Both the position numbers and the translations under genes were made by a program. Of a DNA stretch of 6,083 nucleotides, positions 1 to 4,861 are shown piece after piece. A model generated the notes under the pieces. It searched no databases. It was given only the letters and a program-made list of their open reading frames with translations, and had not been told where the DNA came from. Location: positions 4,812 to 10,894 of the forward strand of contig DAFH01000097.1 in NCBI GenBank assembly GCA_002495485.1, written 5' to 3'. The stretch is from Candidatus Bathyarchaeota archaeon UBA185. GTDB taxonomy: Archaea > Thermoproteota > Bathyarchaeia > 40CM-2-53-6. Position 1 is the stretch's first letter; the number at the start of each line of letters is the position of its first letter.

Positions 1-364
1 AAGACGCAATTGTCCATGCTACGGTGGCTGCGAGGAAACATAGGAAGGGGATAGGCGGCCTTGAAAAGAACCTGTTTAGTCCGGCAACTCCGTTTGGCCT
101 CATCGGCTCGCTGTTCTTCAGTAGGTAAGAGGCAACTCCTGTCGAAGCGCCCATGATACCAATGAGCACGGTGTACAAGTCGACGAGAACTGGTTGACCG
201 AATAGATCGGAATAGGTGGCTACTGCCACGTAACCGATGAACCCCATGGTTGCGATCGCGATGAAGAAGCGTGAATCTAGAAAGTACGTTTTCTTTGCAC
301 GAATGAGGAAGAAGAGGGCGAGACACGAGCTTGCGTATGCGATAGAGTCAAGAATAGGGTTCAA
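1..364 (-). CDS. Multi-pass membrane protein, N-terminal part (runs off left edge)
   Basis: I do not recognise this family. The minus strand is open from a TTG at 364 to the window edge (121 codons, no stop). The product starts MNPILDSIAY and is strongly hydrophobic. Four membrane segments can be seen at about residues 4-22, 32-53, 59-82 and 105-121 onward, with short polar linkers containing RAKK, YSDLFGQP and a proline- and arginine-rich loop around 84-104. The frame is closed by a TGA seven codons upstream, and TTG is the only start codon between that stop and the first hydrophobic segment; an AAAGG lies about ten bases before it. The next start is an internal ATG (residue 40), which would remove the first helix. 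The gene begins 21 bases after the AbrB-like gene and is probably cotranscribed with it. A membrane sensor or transporter partner of the upstream regulators is possible, but nothing in the sequence specifies a function. Confidence 0.72.
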   Translation of the reverse strand, partial: MNPILDSIAYASSCLALFFLIRAKKTYFLDSRFFIAIATMGFIGYVAVATYSDLFGQPVLVDLYTVLIGIMGASTGVASYLLKNSEPMRPNGVAGLNRFFSRPPIPFLCFLAATVAWTIAS

Positions 365-385
365 AAGAGGTTGCCTTTGTCAGAG

Positions 386-580
386 TCAACCTTTCTTGGT
401 GTCGTTTGACTCGGCCTCTCCTTTCTTGAGTTCGTACACAAGCTTGACTGTGTCTTGGTTCTCGTCCAGCCTTAATTGGAAATCGGAGGACGACGCAACC
501 CCCAAGAGACGGGCAATGTCAACCGGGATCAACAGGTAGAGACTGTCTCGCAGTTTGACCGGGCGGACCTTTAATGGCAC
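386..580 (-). CDS. Small AbrB/SpoVT-type DNA-binding protein
   Basis: A 64-residue protein that fits the swapped-hairpin AbrB/SpoVT/MazE fold. It has the pattern V-x-x-V-K-L-x-D-S-L-Y-L-L-I-P-V-D-I-A-R-L-L-G-V at residues 5-29, equivalent to the usual 'basic strand, G/DSL, hxIPxxhAxxLGh' signature, then a second strand ending LVYELKKGE. Such proteins dimerise and bind DNA as transition-state regulators, as antitoxins, or as N-terminal domains of larger regulators. No toxin gene is next to it. The GTG at 580 is the only start, because a TAA lies directly upstream in frame. There is no Shine-Dalgarno sequence; instead a perfect hairpin/palindrome ends seven bases before the start. The gene lies 74 bases after the TackOD1-like gene and 21 bases before the membrane protein gene, all on the same strand. 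Autoregulation through the palindrome is an inference. Confidence 0.78.
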   Translation of the reverse strand: MPLKVRPVKLRDSLYLLIPVDIARLLGVASSSDFQLRLDENQDTVKLVYELKKGEAESNDTKKG

Positions 581-587
581 TTAGAAC

Positions 588-611
588 ACAACTTTGTATG
601 CGCAAAGTTGT
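588..611. promoter_or_regulatory. Perfect inverted repeat upstream of the AbrB-like gene
   Basis: ACAACTTTG (588-596) and CAAAGTTGT (603-611) are exact reverse complements separated by six bases. The element ends seven bases before the GTG start of the AbrB-like gene, which has no ribosome binding site of its own. It could be an operator for the AbrB-like protein or an mRNA hairpin in the leader. It is less likely to be a terminator for the upstream gene, since no T-run follows on the minus strand. Confidence 0.5.
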
Positions 612-620
612 CGGGCCCGA
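611..620. repeat. Perfect 10-bp GC-rich palindrome
   Basis: TCGGGCCCGA reads the same on both strands. It shares its first base with the preceding inverted repeat, so the two dyads are directly joined in the 74-base gap between the TackOD1-like and AbrB-like genes. It may be a second protein-binding half or part of a compound RNA structure in the minus-strand transcript. Confidence 0.4.
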
Positions 621-654
621 TGGGAATGATGGAACCCAGAGAAGTGCTGCCCGG

Positions 655-1665
655 TTACAGCTGAAGGTCGCCGAAAGACTCATCACTACCAGATAGTCCT
701 GCCCAGCCGAACTTGTCCTTAATCCGGTCGGCTGCCTGTTGCGAGTTCTCGGCTTCGATCGTCGAAATTCTGTAAAGGGATGCAACCTTCCTCGCCTTGT
801 CAGTCAGTCCGGGAATCGCGACAAGGATTGACTGGGACGGTGTTACATCGAAGACCTTGGCGTACATGGATGCGACCGGCACTTCGTCAATCGCCTTGTC
901 GCTAGCAATCACGTCCAGCACAACTACTTCTGATGAGCCTTTCGTTGCTACTACATCGAAACGATGAAGTGCACCGGACCTACCCGCGATCTGGCCCGGC
1001 ATCTCAACCTTGAACTGGAAATCTTCGAGTACGAGCCCTATCGGCTTCATGATGAGATAGCTTCGTTTGAACTCCTCCTCAGCGTCTGAACTTAATCTGT
1101 AGGCGTAGACATTGACGAACCCAGTATCCCGTATTGTAAAGATGTGGCCGCAATTACGACATCTGTGAATGGGGCTCGGCATGTCCGAACGTTTCCCGCA
1201 TTGAGTGCACTGAAACCAGGCCCCGAGCTTTTGATAATCCACGCCTGCCTCGATCAACTCCTTGTTGCACTTCGGACAAAGGAGTCCTCCTTCGACTAGG
1301 AAGTTGTCGACGCTGTCGATGTTCCCACACGCAGTGTGCTCAAGAAGCGTCTTCCGTTCGATATCTATCGAATTGCAGTTTGGACAGACATAGTCGTTGC
1401 TGACATTGGGTGAAAGGCATGAGGGACATACCAGTACCTTCTCGTAGAATTTTCTCTTGAAGATTCCAACGTCCCAGAGTTTCTGGACTAACTGCTTAGC
1501 TTCGGTTGCGTCGCCGTCAACAACCTGTTCGACCTCAGCGTATCTTACAGTCTGATCCAGATCGAAGCTCGGTGTGAGTTCGACTATCTCTCCGCGCACG
1601 AACTTACTTATCAGTAGCTGGACTGCAGGGTCCTGATACAGAGCCACTCTATCCTTCGATGTCAC
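655..1665 (-). CDS. TackOD1-like zinc-ribbon output protein with a degenerate PD-(D/E)XK-like C-terminus
   Basis: A 336-residue, probably cytoplasmic protein. Residues 1-76 are helical and may form a wHTH-like segment (EAKQLVQKLWDVGIFKRKF). Residues 80-172 carry paired metal ligands: C80/C83 with C94/C97, then H110/C113 with C130/C133, then C153/C156 with C169/C172, forming three zinc-ribbon-like modules with an L-E-H-T-A-C-G motif between. This layout fits my recollection of TackOD1, an output domain described in TACK archaea. Residues 205-305 show strand-rich spacing like a restriction-endonuclease fold: a G-x-x-H-R-F-D motif (D237), then VVVLDV (D251), then an AKVFD helix and a strand LVAIPG. 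The usual E-x-K is replaced by D-V-I, so catalysis is doubtful. GTG at 1665 is the first start after an in-frame TGA only six bases upstream. It is the first gene of the leftward operon and is divergent from a KaiC-like gene. The likely role is transducing a KaiC-type signal, which is inferred. The family call rests on memory of the motif pattern. Confidence 0.75.
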   Translation of the reverse strand: MTSKDRVALYQDPAVQLLISKFVRGEIVELTPSFDLDQTVRYAEVEQVVDGDATEAKQLVQKLWDVGIFKRKFYEKVLVCPSCLSPNVSNDYVCPNCNSIDIERKTLLEHTACGNIDSVDNFLVEGGLLCPKCNKELIEAGVDYQKLGAWFQCTQCGKRSDMPSPIHRCRNCGHIFTIRDTGFVNVYAYRLSSDAEEEFKRSYLIMKPIGLVLEDFQFKVEMPGQIAGRSGALHRFDVVATKGSSEVVVLDVIASDKAIDEVPVASMYAKVFDVTPSQSILVAIPGLTDKARKVASLYRISTIEAENSQQAADRIKDKFGWAGLSGSDESFGDLQL

Positions 1666-1701
1666 TCTTCAAGACGCCTAGTCTGTCTTTAGCTACACCC
1701 T

Positions 1702-1715
1702 GACTCGAACGAGTC
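1702..1715. promoter_or_regulatory. Short dyad near the inferred TackOD1-gene transcription start
   Basis: GACTCG and CGAGTC flank an AA centre, giving a 14-bp dyad 37 bases upstream of the GTG at 1665. If the element at 1731-1740 is the TATA region of the leftward gene, the transcription start would fall about here, a usual place for a repressor operator. Six-base arms can arise by chance, so this is tentative. Confidence 0.3.
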
Positions 1716-1730
1716 GACAGGAGTTCGCCG

Positions 1731-1740
1731 ATATTCGTTC
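1731..1740 (-). promoter_or_regulatory. Divergent promoter/operator element, leftward copy
   Basis: On the minus strand this reads GAACGAATAT, pointing at the TackOD1-like gene whose start is 66 bases away. It is the exact reverse complement of the element at 1773-1782. The A/T end could serve as a weak TATA box with a purine-rich BRE-like flank, or both copies could be binding sites for one regulator. Confidence 0.42.
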
Positions 1741-1772
1741 CGTGTATCCTGTTCAAGAGGGCCAGCGTATCA

Positions 1773-1782
1773 GAACGAATAT
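1773..1782 (+). promoter_or_regulatory. Divergent promoter/operator element, rightward copy
   Basis: GAACGAATAT lies 24 bases before the TTG at 1807 and 36 before the ATG at 1819 of the KaiC-like gene. A TATA box around 1777-1784 would place transcription start near 1804-1808, giving a very short leader or a leaderless message. The copy at 1731-1740 is identical in opposite orientation, with 42 bases between equivalent positions (about four helical turns). Confidence 0.42.
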
Positions 1783-1818
1783 GCTTCTGGGCCATCGCTG
1801 GCACTCTTGCGAAGATTC

Positions 1819-2583
1819 ATGGCCGCTGCCCCTGCTGACTCGTCCGCAACCACTAGAACCCCAACGGGCATTCCAGGGCTAGACAAGCTTCTAACGGGTG
1901 GACTGCCCAAGAGCAGGATTATTCTTCTCTCTGGGGGTCCCGGGACTGGAAAAACTATCATGTCCTCTCAGTTTCTAGTAAACGGCATCTTGGACTATGA
2001 AGAACCTGGTGTCTATGTGAGTCTCGACGAGAACAAGCAACACGTTTTCGAAGAGATGTTGGATTTCGGATGGGATTTTGATGAGCTGGAGAGCAATAAG
2101 AAACTGATCTTTCTCGAAGCGTCCCCGATACGATACCTTCCTGCCGAGATCAAGGTTGGAAAACTGACGGTTGGACGCAAAGAGTTCTCAATGGCGACCT
2201 TGATAGAAATGATCCGGACGAGCGTCAAAGAGATAGGCGCGAGACGGATAGTCGTGGACCCCGTCACGACGTTGGTTTTTCAGTATGATGGAGTGGTCGC
2301 CCAACGAAACGCTCTCGTCGAGCTGATGGAGGCCCTTGCAGACACCGGAGCCACGTGTCTAATCACCACGGAGTTGCGGCGACCAGGATTTGAAAGGAAT
2401 ATCGACTACGAGGAATACCTCGCTCACGGAGTTATTCTGCTCCAGCAACTGCAGGTCGGCAAATCGCTTCTAAGGGTTATACAGATAGAGAAGATGCGCA
2501 AGACTCCGGTTGACAACCAGCCTCGACCGTACAGAATAACCGACACTGGAATCGAAGTCTTTCCTCGCGAAAGCGTTCTTTAG
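1819..2583 (+). CDS. Single-domain KaiC-like (RecA-fold) ATPase
   Basis: A soluble P-loop ATPase of 254 residues, the size of one KaiC domain. It opens with the family signature T-G-I-P-G-L-D-K-L-L-T-G-G, then Walker A GGPGTGKT (residues 39-46) and a Walker B strand RRIVVD ending at D147. The stretch after the second strand reads VSLDEN, so the catalytic pair of cyanobacterial KaiC (E-E) is D70-E71 here. The C-terminal part (LRVIQIEKMRKT followed by PYRITDTGIEVF) is typical of archaeal KaiC-like proteins. ATG at 1819 is chosen; an in-frame TTG at 1807 would add four residues (MRRF) and fits a leaderless start equally well. The gene is divergent from the TackOD1-like gene and shares an inverted 10-bp element with it, and it converges on the wHTH-KaiC fusion gene. 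Such proteins are thought to act as ATP-dependent signalling hubs; the specific signal here is unknown. Kinase activity is not shown by the sequence. Confidence 0.9.
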   Translation: MAAAPADSSATTRTPTGIPGLDKLLTGGLPKSRIILLSGGPGTGKTIMSSQFLVNGILDYEEPGVYVSLDENKQHVFEEMLDFGWDFDELESNKKLIFLEASPIRYLPAEIKVGKLTVGRKEFSMATLIEMIRTSVKEIGARRIVVDPVTTLVFQYDGVVAQRNALVELMEALADTGATCLITTELRRPGFERNIDYEEYLAHGVILLQQLQVGKSLLRVIQIEKMRKTPVDNQPRPYRITDTGIEVFPRESVL

Positions 2584-2591
2584 AGAACTCA

Positions 2592-2648
2592 CTCCGAACT
2601 TCGGAGCATCGAGTGCACCTGCAGGACTCTATCTTCGCAGGCGTTTTT
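2592..2648 (+). terminator. Possible terminator region after the plus-strand KaiC-like gene
   Basis: Eight bases after the stop, CTCCGAA and TTCGGAG (2592-2606) form an inverted repeat around a single base, which in RNA would be about a 5-bp stem. A T5 run follows at 2644-2648. Archaeal termination depends mainly on T-runs, so the T5 may be the actual site. This lies in the 108-base gap between convergent genes, the expected place for termination. The signal is weak. Confidence 0.3.
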
Positions 2649-2691
2649 CAGGGGCCAGACCCACGGAGGGAGAATGAGAGATACGAGTGAG

Positions 2692-3651
2692 TCACAGTAC
2701 GGCATTTCGTGACGGAATGATGAGCCCTAGGCTTGGATCCCTATTATAGGGAGTCCATGCAGTTACGTGTCGCGCTCCTTTCATCTTCGAGACTCGTATG
2801 TATCTCGCGAGCCCATCCTTCGTATCTTCAGCTTTCATCTCGATCACGCCGTCCACCTTGTCTTGGATTGCGGCTATGATAGCGGGATGGAATGCCTTCC
2901 GAGACAGAGAGGTCACACAACTTGCTTTGCAACTTCTGATCTTCGCCACGAGTGTGTGAAGAAAATCGAATGATGGCCTCACTCCACTCCTCTGTATCAA
3001 GGTTGTTAGCGAGTCCATGGCGAGAAGCGTGTTACTTGGATCGTTAGTCTCTGAAAGAGCCTTGGAAACGACAATGCTAAGGTCAGAGAGTCGCTGGGGA
3101 TCTTCGCTATACTGCTCTTTGCTTTTTACGCCTACGAGAAACGAGTAGCAGTCGATGAAGGTGAGCCTCCGTCGGCCTTCAGTCTCATAGTTGGCCGGCG
3201 CCACGCCCATTACCTTCATTGATGCTCTTACGCTGTCTGGAAAATCGTCTAATGTCGCATAGACGATGTTCTTGCCGTTGCGGAGTGCTTCAGTGACGAG
3301 CTGCACCATGAGAGTGGTCTTGCCGGTTGCAGGATCTCCCATTACGAGCACTACCGAGGAGGACGGGTATCCTTCAGGTAGAAGCTCGTCTATTATTCCA
3401 ACCCCCGTCTTCTCCTTCAACGCTGCTTTTTCAGCCTCATCCAGCGGGGAAGGTGAAGTGAGCCTCTTCGATATTTCTCGTTGGAGTTCTTGGTCTCTTG
3501 CCTTATTGAAGGACAGTGTTCTTACTTCGTGCAGAAGCCCTAGATCCACGAGATCTGACAGGTCCTGTTCGATATCTTTGGGACTCCGGTGAATCCTCTT
3601 GGCTATCCCTTCTAAAGTGTCCGTGGTTTCTGGGTATTCGTGAAAAAACAT
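2692..3651 (-). CDS. wHTH-KaiC fusion ATPase (start probably further upstream)
   Basis: As drawn from the ATG at 3651 the product has 319 residues. Residues 1-45 are most of a winged helix (TLEGIAKRIHRSPKDIEQDLSDLVDLGLL region), 46-80 a charged linker, and 81-319 a KaiC-like ATPase with G-V-G-I-I-D-E-L-L, Walker A GDPATGKT (105-112) and a Walker B strand LLAMD (D213). The catalytic pair position reads TLDDF, D135-D136 instead of E-E, so ATPase activity may be reduced. The C-terminus has YIRVSKMKG, like its relatives. It probably couples nucleotide state to DNA binding. The first helix of the winged helix is missing from the ATG start but is encoded in frame upstream (see 3652-3780). A GGAG with six-base spacing precedes the ATG, so initiation there cannot be excluded. 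It is the last gene of the leftward operon after the wHTH and KaiC-like genes. Confidence 0.87.
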   Translation of the reverse strand: MFFHEYPETTDTLEGIAKRIHRSPKDIEQDLSDLVDLGLLHEVRTLSFNKARDQELQREISKRLTSPSPLDEAEKAALKEKTGVGIIDELLPEGYPSSSVVLVMGDPATGKTTLMVQLVTEALRNGKNIVYATLDDFPDSVRASMKVMGVAPANYETEGRRRLTFIDCYSFLVGVKSKEQYSEDPQRLSDLSIVVSKALSETNDPSNTLLAMDSLTTLIQRSGVRPSFDFLHTLVAKIRSCKASCVTSLSRKAFHPAIIAAIQDKVDGVIEMKAEDTKDGLARYIRVSKMKGARHVTAWTPYNRDPSLGLIIPSRNAVL

Positions 3652-3780
3652 CAGTAGCTCCGCCTTCGTCTCGGAACCGATTAGCTTCTCGATCAGCTCT
3701 GCCTTCGAAGCCTTCTCGAGCCGTTCGCCGTTTCGCGTATCCAGAAAAAAGGCACCCTGGAAGTTGCTTAGGCCTTTCAG
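3652..3780 (-). other. In-frame N-terminal extension of the wHTH-KaiC fusion
   Basis: The frame of the fusion gene stays open for 43 codons upstream of its ATG, back to a CTG at 3780 that overlaps the TGA stop of the preceding KaiC-like gene (CTGA). An in-frame TGA lies three codons further up. The translation is protein-like, ending in KAELIEKLIGSETKAELL, and runs smoothly into MFFHEYP. This looks like the start of helix 1 of a wHTH ('S-x-T-K-A-E-L-L-x-F-F'). Codons end mostly in G or C, as in the neighbours. No ATG, GTG or TTG occurs in the stretch. A CTG start with stop-start coupling, another non-canonical start, or a sequencing error are the options. Confidence 0.6.
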
Positions 3781-4517
3781 CGGATCTTGTCAGGCGGGAT
3801 CGGAGTAGGAGCTAATGCAAAGCCCTCTCTGGTGATGTAATAGTCGTATCCCTCAAGCCGGTTCTCGGTTCCTCTCATCTTGGGAATGTAGATTCGACGG
3901 CGAATTCTTGAATTGTCGAAACTCGATTCGAGGACGATAAGACCGTCACCAAGAAACTCCTCGAAGTTGGTGCCGAGCTGCTGCCTCCCCCAAGGCACCT
4001 CGCTGATCATCAGCGTCGTGCAGTTCGCCGCTTCAAGGAACTTTAGCATTATGTGAAGGAAGCTCCTCGCCTCGGCGGTACTCTCAAACGCTGTCATCAG
4101 GGCAGATAGTGAGTCGAAGACTAATCTCCTCGCGTTGACAGTATGTAGTGCCTCCAGCACCGTTTCCAGAGCTGTGCTCACTCCGGCCTTCATTGTCGAC
4201 TGCAGCGAAACCAGTTGGATTTTGCCTTCCTTCTCCAACGCGTCGAGGTCCCATCCGAAACGTCGAGCATTGCGCTTCAGTTTCTCACCGCTTTCTATGA
4301 CAGAAGCGTAGACCCCATTTTCTCCGCACCTGACGGCTCCGTGGACTAGGAACTGTAGACCCATTGTTGTCTTACCAGTGCCCGGCTGACCGGCAACTAT
4401 GGTAGTGTCTCCCCTTACGAGTCCGCCTTCGATGAGCTTGTCTAGACTTCCAATCCCGGTCGAGACCCTGTCGTCTCCTTGTTGCATGGTGGAGACACTG
4501 GCCCTTCGAGTCTCCAT
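3777..4517 (-). CDS. Single-domain KaiC-like (RecA-fold) ATPase, operon member
   Basis: A soluble 246-residue P-loop ATPase. It has T-G-I-G-S-L-D-K-L-I-E-G-G at 20-32, Walker A GQPGTGKT (43-50) and a Walker B strand RLVFD (131-135). After the second strand it reads ASVIESG, so only one of the two catalytic glutamates (E75) remains and the other position is I74. The C-terminal part has RRRIYIPKMRGTENR followed by a YDYYITREGF strand, normal for the family. The ATG at 4517 overlaps the TAA of the wHTH gene as TAATG, so translation is probably coupled; an internal ATG at residue 11 is possible but less likely. Its stop at 3777 lies directly at the head of the extended wHTH-KaiC frame. The wHTH neighbour suggests the ATPase state is passed to a DNA-binding partner; this is inference from context. 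No second KaiC domain is present. Confidence 0.9.
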   Translation of the reverse strand: METRRASVSTMQQGDDRVSTGIGSLDKLIEGGLVRGDTTIVAGQPGTGKTTMGLQFLVHGAVRCGENGVYASVIESGEKLKRNARRFGWDLDALEKEGKIQLVSLQSTMKAGVSTALETVLEALHTVNARRLVFDSLSALMTAFESTAEARSFLHIMLKFLEAANCTTLMISEVPWGRQQLGTNFEEFLGDGLIVLESSFDNSRIRRRIYIPKMRGTENRLEGYDYYITREGFALAPTPIPPDKIR

Positions 4518-4744
4518 TACCTATTCTCCTCAAGTGACCAGAGTTTTACCGGTCCGACCTGTCGAAAGTTGACCCTTTTCTTGGCTCTAAGGACGTGGAG
4601 GTACTTCGAAGCGGTGGACCTGTTAACCCTCAGATCTCTAGCTATTTCTCCAATGGAGCTTCCCGGCCTCTCGCCGAGAGAGTGGACTATCCTGTTCTCG
4701 ATGAGATCGAGGTGACTGTCCTCGGAATCAAGTCTGGCTGTCAA
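4517..4744 (-). CDS. Small winged-helix DNA-binding protein
   Basis: A 75-residue protein consisting of one winged helix: helix 1 LIENRIVHSLGE (14-25), helix 2 SIGEIARDL (30-38), recognition helix NRSTASKYLHVLRAKK (41-56), and a wing VNFRQVGPVKLWSL (58-71). It ends in the KLWSL pattern common in small archaeal wHTH proteins that pair with signalling ATPases. Start is TTG at 4744; an in-frame TAG lies four codons upstream and no ATG or GTG is available there. There is no clear Shine-Dalgarno sequence, which fits a short or absent leader. It is the first gene of the leftward operon, overlapping the KaiC-like gene by one base. It is probably the operon's regulator or the DNA-binding output of the KaiC-like ATPases (inferred). 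Confidence 0.83.
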   Translation of the reverse strand: MTARLDSEDSHLDLIENRIVHSLGERPGSSIGEIARDLRVNRSTASKYLHVLRAKKRVNFRQVGPVKLWSLEENR

Positions 4745-4776
4745 TTTTGACTGCTAGTTGAGACGCTCGTCCCTGA

Positions 4777-4785
4777 TTATCATAA
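4777..4785 (-). promoter_or_regulatory. Candidate TATA region for the wHTH/KaiC operon
   Basis: On the minus strand this reads TTATGATAA, the most A/T-rich stretch in the 90-base gap between the divergent wHTH and isopentenyl phosphate kinase genes. Its centre is about 37 bases upstream of the TTG at 4744, which would give a leader of roughly ten bases. A small dyad, AAGGT (4784-4788) and ACCTT (4796-4800), overlaps its upstream edge and could be regulatory or chance. Confidence 0.33.
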
Positions 4786-4861
4786 GGTGCGTGTTACCTT
4801 GATTTTGCTATGGTAGTCATCCCGAAGCGGCTAAATGCCCCAGCGGAGCCAAGAAAGGTCA

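Noticed and set aside
237..539. Plus-strand 100-codon open frame
   Set aside because: It is antisense to the membrane protein and AbrB-like genes; the product is rich in Arg, Lys and Ser with no fold signal.
519..785. Minus-strand 88-codon open frame overlapping the end of the TackOD1-like gene
   Set aside because: It overlaps the TackOD1-like and AbrB-like frames, has low-complexity composition without a recognisable domain, and the other frames give convincing proteins.
1781..1783. ATG just upstream of the KaiC-like gene as its start
   Set aside because: It is out of frame with the ATPase and gives only a short open stretch.
3266..3815. Plus-strand open frames of about 100 codons antisense to the wHTH-KaiC fusion
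   Set aside because: They are Ser- and Arg-rich shadows of a gene with clear Walker motifs on the other strand.
4479..4715. Plus-strand 78-codon open frame antisense to the wHTH gene
   Set aside because: The opposite strand encodes a clear winged helix overlapping the next gene's start; this frame shows no domain.
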